Shown here: one piece after another, positions 23,247 through 30,751 of the stretch
Position numbering within the stretch: the first letter of the stretch is position 1
Layout of the letters: each line of letters starts with the position of its first letter
Assembly (NCBI GenBank): GCA_023266845.1
Contig: JAHFPH010000013.1
Coordinates: 1-41,681, forward strand
Length of the DNA: 41,681 nucleotides
Source: Rhodospirillaceae bacterium
GTDB lineage: Bacteria > Pseudomonadota > Alphaproteobacteria > JAEULC01
Reading direction: 5' to 3'
Notes under the pieces: generated by a model
What the model was told of the DNA's origin: nothing
The model's input: only the letters and a program-made list of their open reading frames with translations
The model's database searches: none
Translations under genes and position numbers: made by a program

Positions 23247-23990
23247 ATGCTGGAAATCGCAGGGGTCGAGGGCGGCTACGGCAGCGTCCAGATCCTTAAC
23301 GGCGTGTCGATGAGGGTCGCCCGCGGCCAAATGGTGGCGCTTCTGGGCGGCAACGGCACCGGCAAGTCGACCCTGTTGAAAACCATTTCCGGTCTGATCA
23401 AGCCATGGAAAGGCTCGATTACGTTCGACGGCCAGCGCATCGACGGGCTCCGGCCCGACCTGATCGTGCGCCGCGGCTTGGTGCAGGTGACCCAGGGCAA
23501 GGAAGCCTACCCCGGCCTGACGGTGGAGGAGAACCTGCGCCTGGGCGCCCATGTGCGTCGCGACCGCGCCGGCGTGCGCCGGACGCTGGAGCGCGTGTTC
23601 GAATACTTCCCGATCCTGGGCGACAGGCGCAACCAGTTCTCCGCCACGCTCTCGGGCGGGCAATTGCAGATGCTGTGCATCGGCCGCGGCATGATGTCCG
23701 AACCGAAGATGATGCTGCTGGACGAGCCCAGCGCCGCGCTGGCGCCGCAGGTGGTGCTGGATATTTTCCGCATCATCGGCCGCATTTGCCGCGAGGGCAC
23801 GACCCTGCTGCTGGTGGAACAGAACGTGCGCATGGCGCTGCTGCTGGCCGAATACGGCTATGTGATCCGCGACGGCGTTGTGCACATAGAGGGACCCGCC
23901 GAGAAGCTGATCGGCGACGACAACGTGCGGCTGTCCTATCTCGGCGGCACCGTCGCCGATCGCGACGGCGGCAAAAACCTACGCCACTGA
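23247..23990 (+). CDS. livF: Branched-chain amino acid-type ABC transporter ATPase, LivF family
   Basis: A 247-residue ATPase with Walker A GGNGTGKST (34-42), signature LSGGQLQML and Walker B MMLLDEPSAALAP. LivF features include GLVQVTQGKEAYPGLTVEEN, the equivalent of the usual vPegR..F..LTVeENL stretch. ATG 23247 (MLEIAGVEGGYG) is chosen because GGGGGAG stands three bases upstream and homologues start here; an ATG seven codons earlier lacks a binding site. It pairs with LivG encoded at 19934 on the other strand, so the importer is assembled from two divergent operons. Confidence 0.93.
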   Translation: MLEIAGVEGGYGSVQILNGVSMRVARGQMVALLGGNGTGKSTLLKTISGLIKPWKGSITFDGQRIDGLRPDLIVRRGLVQVTQGKEAYPGLTVEENLRLGAHVRRDRAGVRRTLERVFEYFPILGDRRNQFSATLSGGQLQMLCIGRGMMSEPKMMLLDEPSAALAPQVVLDIFRIIGRICREGTTLLLVEQNVRMALLLAEYGYVIRDGVVHIEGPAEKLIGDDNVRLSYLGGTVADRDGGKNLRH

Positions 23991-24002
23991 GAGAAGGCAG
24001 CG

Positions 24003-24893
24003 ATGCAGTACTTCATGGATTTGGTCGTCGTCGGGTTTTCGATCGGCATGGTGTACGCCCTGGTGGCGTTGGGCATTTCGTTTATCTATTCCGGCCTCGA
24101 CATCGTGCATTTCGCGCATGGCGAGATTTACATGCTGGGCGCGTTCATCGGCGTCGCGTTGTTCAAGCACACCGGCTTGAGCTATCCGATGCTGCTGATC
24201 GCCTCGATGGTGCTGACCGGGCTTTTGGGCGTGGCGATCGAGCGCCTGTTCTATCGCCGCCTGACCCGCGCGGGCGGCGGCTATACCTTCGCCGGCATGG
24301 GCATGATCATCTGCGGCTTCGGCATGTCGATCGTGCTGCAGAACGTGGCCTATCTGATCTGGGGCGCCAAGCCGCTGCCGTTCCCGGTTTCCTTCGGCAT
24401 GCCGCTGGAGATCGGCGAGCTTACCTTGCCGCGGTCCTATATCTGGATCGTGGGCGCGGCGCTGATCCTGATGGCGGCGCTGCACTTGTTCCTGAAAAAG
24501 ACGCGCCTGGGCCTGGCGGCGCGCGCTGTCGCCCATAACAAGGAGATCGCCTATCTGATGGGCATCAACGTGCCCATGATGATCTCGGTGCTGTTCGGCA
24601 TCGGCTGCGCGCTGGCGGCGGCGGCCGGCGTACTGGTTGGCCCGATCAACTACGTGCAGGTGCTGATGGGCATCGGTATCCTGATCAAGGCGTTCGCGGC
24701 GGCGGTGATCGGCGGCTTCGGCAACCTGCCGGGCGCGGTGCTGGGCGGATTGCTGGTGGGCGTAACGGAAAGCCTGGGCGCAGGCTACCTGTCGGGCAGC
24801 TACAAGGACATCTACGCCTTCATCCTGTTGATCTTCGTGCTGATGGTAAGGCCCTCGGGCATCCTTGGCGTCAGCATCAAGTCGAAAGCCTGA
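24003..24893 (+). CDS. livH: Branched-chain amino acid-type ABC permease, LivH family
   Basis: A 296-residue membrane protein with about eight segments. LivH markers are the N-terminal LGISFIYSGLDIVHFAHGE, the RTGKAMRA-type cytoplasmic loop in the form KTRLGLAARAVAHNKEIAY, and GGFGNLPGAVLGGLLVG near the C-terminus. AGAAGG precedes ATG 24003, 12 bases after the livF stop. It completes the five-component Liv system with livK, livM and livG of the divergent operon. It converges on the hydratase-like gene, six bases away, without a terminator. Confidence 0.93.
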   Translation: MQYFMDLVVVGFSIGMVYALVALGISFIYSGLDIVHFAHGEIYMLGAFIGVALFKHTGLSYPMLLIASMVLTGLLGVAIERLFYRRLTRAGGGYTFAGMGMIICGFGMSIVLQNVAYLIWGAKPLPFPVSFGMPLEIGELTLPRSYIWIVGAALILMAALHLFLKKTRLGLAARAVAHNKEIAYLMGINVPMMISVLFGIGCALAAAAGVLVGPINYVQVLMGIGILIKAFAAAVIGGFGNLPGAVLGGLLVGVTESLGAGYLSGSYKDIYAFILLIFVLMVRPSGILGVSIKSKA

Positions 24894-24899
24894 GCGCCG

Positions 24900-25694
24900 T
24901 CAGCCAAGCGTCACCTTGAGCGCCGCCAGCTCGCCGAAGCGCGCGACGAAAGTCTGTCCGCGGCCGATCGGCGTCGGCAGGGTCAGCGAGCCGGTCGACA
25001 GATAATCGCCCATGCGCAGCGCCACGCCGCGCGCGGCCAGGTCGTTCACCAGCTCGGCCGCGATGGTGACGGGGTTGCGCCGCAAGTCGCCCTGATAGAC
25101 CCGGATTGGCGCGCCGCCGTCGATGCGCGGCTCGATCGGCAGCCGGTCGAAATCGATTTCGCGCCACTCCCGCACCGCCGGGCCGAACACGAAGGCGCCG
25201 CCACCGCCGTTATCAGCGATGGCGTCGTGCGTGCGGGGCGGCCGGCTGCCGGTGCCCGGCACGTAACGACTGCCGGCAAGCTCGATCGCGGGATGGAACG
25301 TCAGCGCCTCAGCGATGGTCTCGACGGTGAAGCGCGGCCGGCGGACGGGCAGGTCGCACGTCAGCCGGAAGCCGAACTCGCATTCCACCTTGTGTCCGGC
25401 GAAGCGCGCGCCCGGCACGGCGGCGGGAGCGTGGAACAGGCGCGATGCGAACAGGCGGCCCGGGATCGGCCCGTCATGGCCTTCCAGGCGCTGCACCGCT
25501 TCGATCGCCGCGCCGACTTTCCAGCCGACCACGCGTTCGCCCAGCAGCTCGTTCAGCCGGTCCTGCACCGCATAGGCTTCGGCGCGCGACGCGGGCGCGT
25601 CGGCGGCTTCGGGCAGCGCGATCGTCGTGAAGTTGCGCCAGGCCTCGGCGAGTGCCACGGCCAGGCGTTCGATCTTGGCGTCCATCGCGGGCAT
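24900..25694 (-). CDS. 2-Keto-4-pentenoate hydratase-like protein (MhpD/FAH fold)
   Basis: A 264-residue member of the fumarylacetoacetase-fold hydratase/decarboxylase family. The VGWKVG motif is at residues 56-61 and the three metal-binding glutamates are at 104 and 106 (ECEFGF) and 138 (AIELAGSR), close to their positions in MhpD. Relatives hydrate 2-hydroxy-penta-2,4-dienoates or decarboxylate oxalocrotonate in meta-cleavage pathways, or hydrolyse acylpyruvates. No ring-cleaving dioxygenase is seen nearby, so the substrate is open. It is last in a three-gene operon with a TIM-barrel isomerase and an SDR. ATG 25685, three codons in, is an alternative start. Confidence 0.85.
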   Translation of the reverse strand: MPAMDAKIERLAVALAEAWRNFTTIALPEAADAPASRAEAYAVQDRLNELLGERVVGWKVGAAIEAVQRLEGHDGPIPGRLFASRLFHAPAAVPGARFAGHKVECEFGFRLTCDLPVRRPRFTVETIAEALTFHPAIELAGSRYVPGTGSRPPRTHDAIADNGGGGAFVFGPAVREWREIDFDRLPIEPRIDGGAPIRVYQGDLRRNPVTIAAELVNDLAARGVALRMGDYLSTGSLTLPTPIGRGQTFVARFGELAALKVTLG

Positions 25695-25701
25695 CCTTAA
25701 G

Positions 25702-26541
25702 TCAAACGGCGGTCTGGTAGCGTTCCTTCACGACACGCACCACCTCGTCGGGGTTGCGTTTCCACCAGTTGCGGGCCGAGAATATCTCGACTTCGCGCGG
25801 GCCGGTATAGCCGGCCGCCTCGACCATGCGGCGGATGCGCGGAATGTCGATCACGCCATCGCCCATCATGCCGCGATCGAGCCGCAAATCCTGCGTGTCG
25901 ACCAGCCAGTCGCTGAGGTGGAAGGCGCAGATGCGCTTGCCGGCCTTAGCGATGCTTTCCTCCAGCTCCGGGTCCCACCACACCGCATAGGTGTCGACCG
26001 CGATGCCCACCACGTCCTCGGCGCCGACCGCGTCGCACCACTGATTGGCGAGCCTGACCGTGCTCAGCACCGAGCGCGTGGCGCAGATCATGGGATGCAA
26101 CGGCTCAAGCGCAATCTTGACCCCCGCGGCGCGCGCATGCGGCACCAGGCTCGCCAGGCCTTCGAGCGCGCGCGACCGCGCGGCGGCGATGTCCTTGTCG
26201 CGCGGATCGACGCCGCCGGCCACGAATACCACCGCGGGCGCCTTGATCTGGGCGGCCTCGTCGAACACGCGGCGCACCTCGTCGCGCGCCTTGGCGGCCT
26301 CGGCCTTGTCGCAAGAGGTGATCAACCCGGCGAAACTCAGGCCCGTCGCCGCCACGCCGTTTCCGTCGAGCAGCCGCGCCGCCTCGGCCGGGCCGATCTC
26401 CTTCAGCTTGTCGCGCCACACGCTGATGGCGCCGAGCTTGGCGCGGACGATGCCCTCGATCGCCTGCTTCAGGGTCCATTGCTGCAGCACGGTCGCCTGG
26501 TGGATTGAAAGCAGTTTCTCGTCGAGCATGGCGATGGTCAC
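25702..26541 (-). CDS. TIM-barrel sugar phosphate isomerase/epimerase family protein
   Basis: A 279-residue xylose-isomerase-like TIM-barrel enzyme. Predicted metal ligands are Glu146 (IALEPLHPM), Asp183 (AVDTYAVWWDP), His208 (FHLSDW) and Glu252 (REVEIFS), the standard set for this fold. The long WWDPELEESI segment resembles hydroxypyruvate-isomerase-like and inosose-type relatives. The reaction cannot be assigned; isomerisation, epimerisation or dehydration of a polyhydroxy acid are possible. It lies between an SDR (25-base gap) and the hydratase-like gene (seven-base gap). The MTIAMLDEKLL start has a second ATG at codon 5. Confidence 0.86.
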   Translation of the reverse strand: MTIAMLDEKLLSIHQATVLQQWTLKQAIEGIVRAKLGAISVWRDKLKEIGPAEAARLLDGNGVAATGLSFAGLITSCDKAEAAKARDEVRRVFDEAAQIKAPAVVFVAGGVDPRDKDIAAARSRALEGLASLVPHARAAGVKIALEPLHPMICATRSVLSTVRLANQWCDAVGAEDVVGIAVDTYAVWWDPELEESIAKAGKRICAFHLSDWLVDTQDLRLDRGMMGDGVIDIPRIRRMVEAAGYTGPREVEIFSARNWWKRNPDEVVRVVKERYQTAV

Positions 26542-26566
26542 CCGAAATAGGGATCGAATTCGGCGG

Positions 26567-27304
26567 TCAATACGTGGCGCGCCCGCCCGACAGGTCGAAC
26601 ACCGCGCCTGTGGTAAAGCTGCAGTCGGGGCTGGCGACCCAGGCGACCATGGCCGCGAGCTCGCCGATCTGCAGGAACCGGCCCATCGGGATCAGCCCGC
26701 GGCAGTAGTCGATGTGCTCCTGCGTCATTTCCTTGAACAGGTCGGTTTCGGTCATCACCGGCGCGATCGCGTTCACCAGCACGCCGCTGCCGATAAGGTC
26801 CTTGGCCATCGACTTGCATAATCCGATCACGCCGGCCTTCGAAGCGGAATAGGCGCAGATATTGCCGTTGCCTTCCTTGCCGGCGATCGAGGCCACCGTG
26901 ACGATGCGGCCATAGCCGCGCGCGCGCATATGCGGCACCACGGCGCGGCTGCAATAGAACACGCCGGTCAGATTCACGGCCAGCACGCGGTCCCAGGCGT
27001 CGGGCGGATAGTCCCAATGCTTCACCACCGGGCCATTGATGCCGGCGTTGTTGACCAGGATCTGGATGTCGCCGAGCCGGTCGGCGGCGGCCTTGAACGC
27101 GCTTTCAACCGAGTCGAGCCGCGTGACGTCCACCTGTTGCGCCAAGGCGGGTTTAAAGTTGCCGGCGCCGGCGAGCGGCGCCAGGTCGCGATCCCACACC
27201 ACGACCTTGCAGCCCTCCTCCGCCAGCCGTTCGGCGATGCCGCGGCCAATGCCACGCGCGCCGCCCGTGACGATGGCGGCTTGTCCTGCGATCCCTTTTT
27301 TCAT
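26567..27304 (-). CDS. SDR family oxidoreductase
   Basis: A 245-residue classical short-chain dehydrogenase with a full active site: GGARGIG (14-20), NNAG (85-88), Asn111 in AVNLTG, Ser139 in VASIAG, and Tyr152/Lys156 in AYSASKAG. The aspartate and arginine in VVWDRD after the second strand suggest NAD(H) preference. It resembles FabG-type 3-oxoacyl or polyol dehydrogenases. It is the first gene of an operon with a TIM-barrel isomerase and a hydratase-like enzyme, and is divergent from the MaoC-like gene. GGGGAACC lies before ATG 27304. Confidence 0.92.
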   Translation of the reverse strand: MKKGIAGQAAIVTGGARGIGRGIAERLAEEGCKVVVWDRDLAPLAGAGNFKPALAQQVDVTRLDSVESAFKAAADRLGDIQILVNNAGINGPVVKHWDYPPDAWDRVLAVNLTGVFYCSRAVVPHMRARGYGRIVTVASIAGKEGNGNICAYSASKAGVIGLCKSMAKDLIGSGVLVNAIAPVMTETDLFKEMTQEHIDYCRGLIPMGRFLQIGELAAMVAWVASPDCSFTTGAVFDLSGGRATY

Positions 27305-27355
27305 CGAGCGGTTCCCCGAGTATTTTGCCGGCGACCTTTTACAACACGCTTTCCC

Positions 27356-27365
27356 CTATGCATAG
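27356..27365. promoter_or_regulatory. Perfect 10-base palindrome in the SDR/MaoC divergent region
   Basis: CTATGCATAG is its own reverse complement and sits in the 112-base region (27305-27416) between outward-facing SDR and MaoC-like genes. It is AT-rich against a GC-rich background, as operators and -10 regions often are. No convincing -35/-10 pair was found on either strand. Its half-site CTAT/ATAG recurs in the quiC and livK regions. Confidence 0.3.
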
Positions 27366-27416
27366 TCTGCGGCATCCGTCGTGCGCGCGGCGCGCGACAG
27401 CACCGAGAGGACGACG

Positions 27417-27851
27417 ATGAGCGGGTTCTATGTTTCGGTCGGCGACCGTTCCACTTTCAGCAAGACGGTCGGCGAGTCCGACGTGTATCTGTTCGCCGGC
27501 ATCACCGGCGATCTGTCGCCCAACCACGTCAACAAATCCTACATGGAGCGCTCGAAGTATAAACGGCTGCAGGCGCATGGCGCGCTGTTGGTCGGCTTCA
27601 TGTCCACGGCCTCGACCCTGGTGATCGCCAAGAGCCGCGAGGGCGCCGACGAAACGCCGGTGTCGCTGGGCTACGACCGAGTGCGGTTTCTGGCGCCGGT
27701 CTATTTCGGCGATACGCTGACCGTCGAGTACACCATCGGCTCGATCGATACCGCGCGCCGCCGATCCAGCGGCGACATCACCATCAAGAACCAGGACGGA
27801 ACCCTGGTCGCGGTCGCCACCCATATCCTGAAATGGGTGAAGAACGACTGA
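27417..27851 (+). CDS. MaoC-like (R)-specific hydratase family protein
   Basis: A 144-residue single hot-dog domain. The hydratase-2 motif is seen as TGDLSPNHVNKSYMERS (residues 30-46), with candidate catalytic Asp32 and His37, followed by AHGALLVGF. Proteins of this family hydrate 2-enoyl-CoA to (R)-3-hydroxyacyl-CoA or dehydrate in reverse. It could act with the acyl-CoA dehydrogenase and CoA-transferase encoded in the Liv operon, though it is transcribed separately. ATG 27417 is chosen because GAGAGGACG precedes it; a longer GTG start lacks a site. It converges on quiC after 14 bases. Confidence 0.88.
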   Translation: MSGFYVSVGDRSTFSKTVGESDVYLFAGITGDLSPNHVNKSYMERSKYKRLQAHGALLVGFMSTASTLVIAKSREGADETPVSLGYDRVRFLAPVYFGDTLTVEYTIGSIDTARRRSSGDITIKNQDGTLVAVATHILKWVKND

Positions 27852-27865
27852 GCTTTGCCTGGCCT

Positions 27866-29818
27866 TCATGCAAGGGTTTCGAGCTCCGCGCCGCTGGCGC
27901 GGCGCCGGGCCTGAGCGGCCATGCGAACCGGAGCGTTGGCCGCGCCGTAGAGATCGTAGCCGCCGCGCCGCTCGACGATCTCGAAAAAGAAACGGTCCGC
28001 GAACGGCTCGGTGTAGATCTGGAAATATTCCGCCTGCCCGGCGCGATCATAGAGCATATTGTGCTGGCGCAGCCGGTCCAGCAGATCGGGCGCAAGATCC
28101 AGGCGAGCGGCGAGATCGTCGTAATAGTTCGCCGGAATGCTGAGCAGAGGCACGCCGTCCGCGGACAGCCGCTCGGCGGTGGCGAAAATGTCGGCGCTGG
28201 CGAACGCTATGTGGTGAATGCCGGGGCCGGCGAAGCTGGTGACCGAGCGCGCGGTCGCGGTGTTGCGGCTTTCCGAGATGTTCAGCGGCAGGCGCAGCGT
28301 GCGATTGCCGCTGGCGACGGCGCGGCTGCGGACCAGGCCGTACGGATCGGCCAAATCGAAGGCGTCGGCCGGCTCCAGCCCCAGAACGGCGCGGTAGAAC
28401 AGTATCCAACTGTCCATTTGCCCGGCGGGCAGCGCCTGGGCCAGATGATCGATGCTCTTGAGCCCGATGCCGTCGTACGTCGCAGCGTTGGGATCGCTCA
28501 GAAAATCGGTTTCCAGCGGGCCGGGATGTCCGGGCCTGTCGCCGATGAAATAGATCAGTCCCCCATCCAAGGCGCGTATGGCCGGGATGTGCAGCTCGTT
28601 CGGCCCTACCCGCCCCTCGTACCGCGTGCAGTTGAAAGCCTCGGCGCGGCTCAAGGCCTGCAATTCGTCCTGGGTCTTTAGGCCGATCGCGCAGATCGAC
28701 GGCCCATGCATGAGGAAATAGGAATGGGCGAAGGAATCGTGCTCGGCGTTCAGCACCAGATTGATGGCGCCCTGCCGGTACAACGTCACGTCCTTGGTGC
28801 GATGCTTGCCGGCGCGCCGAAAGCCCATGTTTCGGATGTAACCGGTCAGGTCGTCGTTCTCCCCGCTGCCTACGCCAAACTCGATGAAGGCGGGCCCGTC
28901 GAACACCGGCGTCGAGGGCGGATCGAACAGCTCGACGCGCCGCGGCGAACGCGGCGCCAGCGCGCCTTCCTTTTCATCCGGCCCAGACGCGGCCGCCCGG
29001 TCCATGCGCAGGCGCACCTGCTCTTCCAGGAACAGCAGCGAGCGCATTCCATCCACAGCGGTGGGACGCGTCGGCGAGGCGCGAAAATCGTCGTTGAACA
29101 CCTCAAGTGAGATGGGCCCGGCATAGCCGGCATCGAGCGCGGCGAGAAGAAACCCAGCCACGTCAAGCTCGCCCTGGCCGGGAAAACAGCGGAAATGCCG
29201 GCTCCAGGAAAGAACGTCCATGCTCATGCGTGGCGCGTCGGCCAATTGCACGAAGAAGATGCGGTCGGGCGGGATTTGCCGGATGCCGGCCGGATCGTCG
29301 CCCAGCGCCAGGGTGTGGAAGCTGTCCAGGATCAGGCCGATATGCGGATGCGCGGCCTGCTCGACGATGCGCCAGGCATGGCCGTAGGTCTTGACCCGCG
29401 CGCCCCAGGCCAGCGCCTCGTAGCCCACCGAAACGCCGCGCCGGCTGGCGCGCTCGCCCAGCGCGTGCAATTGCGCCGCGGCGCGCGCGTCGTCGTCGGC
29501 CGCCTGGGGCGAGACGTTGGAGCAGACCAGCATCATCGGCGCGCCAAGCTCCTGCATCACGTCGAACTTGCGCTCGGCGCGATCCAGGTTGCGGCTGAGC
29601 TGCGCGTCGGATACGCCCTCGAAGTCGCGGAACGGCTGGTACAGCGCGATCTTCAGCCCCAGATCGGCGACCCGCGCGCGCACCTGGCGCGGCGTGCCGT
29701 CGAAGAACAGCAGGTCGTTCTCGAAGATTTCGACGGCGTCGAACCGGGCCGCGGCGGCGGCTTCCAGCTTCTCCGCCAAGGTCCCGCTCAGCGAGACGGT
29801 CGCTATTGACCGGCGCAT
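27866..29818 (-). CDS. quiC: 3-Dehydroshikimate dehydratase fused to an HPPD-like domain (QuiC type)
   Basis: A 650-residue two-domain enzyme. Residues 1-250 form a TIM-barrel 3-dehydroshikimate dehydratase with metal ligands Glu134, Asp165, Gln191 and Glu239, the same numbers I recall for Pseudomonas QuiC1. Residues about 305-635 form a 4-hydroxyphenylpyruvate-dioxygenase-like double glyoxalase domain with a complete His458, His536, Glu613 triad and the GYDLYGAANAPVRMAAQ end. The first domain converts 3-dehydroshikimate to protocatechuate, the last step of quinate/shikimate catabolism; the role of the second domain in this family is unsettled. It stands alone, divergent from a GntR regulator. 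AGGGA precedes ATG 29818. Confidence 0.92.
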   Translation of the reverse strand: MRRSIATVSLSGTLAEKLEAAAAARFDAVEIFENDLLFFDGTPRQVRARVADLGLKIALYQPFRDFEGVSDAQLSRNLDRAERKFDVMQELGAPMMLVCSNVSPQAADDDARAAAQLHALGERASRRGVSVGYEALAWGARVKTYGHAWRIVEQAAHPHIGLILDSFHTLALGDDPAGIRQIPPDRIFFVQLADAPRMSMDVLSWSRHFRCFPGQGELDVAGFLLAALDAGYAGPISLEVFNDDFRASPTRPTAVDGMRSLLFLEEQVRLRMDRAAASGPDEKEGALAPRSPRRVELFDPPSTPVFDGPAFIEFGVGSGENDDLTGYIRNMGFRRAGKHRTKDVTLYRQGAINLVLNAEHDSFAHSYFLMHGPSICAIGLKTQDELQALSRAEAFNCTRYEGRVGPNELHIPAIRALDGGLIYFIGDRPGHPGPLETDFLSDPNAATYDGIGLKSIDHLAQALPAGQMDSWILFYRAVLGLEPADAFDLADPYGLVRSRAVASGNRTLRLPLNISESRNTATARSVTSFAGPGIHHIAFASADIFATAERLSADGVPLLSIPANYYDDLAARLDLAPDLLDRLRQHNMLYDRAGQAEYFQIYTEPFADRFFFEIVERRGGYDLYGAANAPVRMAAQARRRASGAELETLA

Positions 29819-29826
29819 TCCCTGCC

Positions 29827-29879
29827 CCTATAAAAAATAGGAGATTTTCTATTTTATCCAGTAAAGCTCGACTCAGCAA
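29827..29879 (-). promoter_or_regulatory. quiC promoter with overlapping palindromic operator
   Basis: A sigma70-like promoter reads TTGCTG (29874-29879) and TAAAAT (29851-29856) with 17 bases between. An inverted repeat with 7-base arms AAAATAG (29834-29840) and CTATTTT (29849-29855) covers the -10 box and predicted start site, and a smaller repeat CCTAT/ATAGG (29827-29841) overlaps it. This is where a repressor would block transcription; the GntR-family gene at 29976 is the obvious candidate. The rest of the 157-base divergent gap shows no clear plus-strand promoter. Confidence 0.5.
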
Positions 29880-29975
29880 GAAAGAACACCGTTGCCGCGC
29901 GACACTGTTGCTGGCCCCCCGACACTCGGGCGACAATCCGGCCGCGACCGGCAAGCGCGGGGGTACGACTTTTCG

Positions 29976-30731
29976 ATGGATGAAGCGGGCAAACCGGCGG
30001 ATAGCGGCGCCCAGCCGGCGACCTTGACCGAGGCGATCTACCGCCGGCTGCGGAACGATATCCTGCTTGGCGTGCTGCGGCCGGGCGATAAGATGAAGCT
30101 CGACGCGCTGCGCCAGAACTACGACGCCAGCGTCAACACGCTGCGCGAGACCTTGTCGCGACTGGTGTCCGACGGATTGGTCGCCAACGAAGGCCAGCGC
30201 GGTTTTACCGTCGTGCCGACGTCCCTGGCCGACCTGCGCGACATCACCGAGATGCGCCGGCTGCTGGAATGCCACGCTGCGCGGCTGTCGATACAGCACG
30301 CCGATCTGGACTGGGAATCGCGCGTGGTGGCCGCCTATCACAAGCTGTCCAAGGTCGAGGAGATGATCGACTCGGACCCGGCGAAGTACGGGCCGCTGAT
30401 CGAGACCTATAACCGCGCCTTCCATGCCGCGATCATCTCGGCCTGCGGGTCGCGCTGGCTGTTGAATTTCCACGGCGTGATGTATGACCAAAGCCTGCGC
30501 TACCGCATGCTGGCGTTCCAAGTGCGTGACTTCCCGCGCGAACAATCGCGGCGCGAGCACCACGAGATTCTCGACGCCGCGCTGGCGCGCGACGCCAACC
30601 GGCTGGCCGCCGTGCTGGGCACGCATATCACCAAGGGCGCCGAGCTCTATGTAGAGCAGGACCTGACCCGCGTCCCAGGCGTCAAGCGGCGCGGGCCGGG
30701 CATGCGCAAGTCCGGAACCGGCCGCAAATAA
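29976..30731 (+). CDS. GntR family transcriptional regulator, FadR/FCD subfamily
   Basis: A 251-residue regulator. The N-terminal winged helix (residues 18-85) has AIYRRLRNDILLGVLRPGDK, then VNTLRETLSRLVSDGLV and the wing QRGFTVVP. The C-terminal all-helical FCD ligand domain has the metal/ligand-binding histidines in YNRAFHAAI, EHHEILDA and LGTHI. It probably senses a carboxylic acid and controls the divergent quiC, whose promoter carries a palindrome, and perhaps the following SDR gene. ATG 29976 (MDEAGKPADS) is preferred; an upstream TTG adds 28 low-complexity residues. The site before it is weak (CGGGGG about 13 bases off). Confidence 0.9.
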   Translation: MDEAGKPADSGAQPATLTEAIYRRLRNDILLGVLRPGDKMKLDALRQNYDASVNTLRETLSRLVSDGLVANEGQRGFTVVPTSLADLRDITEMRRLLECHAARLSIQHADLDWESRVVAAYHKLSKVEEMIDSDPAKYGPLIETYNRAFHAAIISACGSRWLLNFHGVMYDQSLRYRMLAFQVRDFPREQSRREHHEILDAALARDANRLAAVLGTHITKGAELYVEQDLTRVPGVKRRGPGMRKSGTGRK

Positions 30732-30751
30732 CCGGAGCGCCCCGCAAACCC

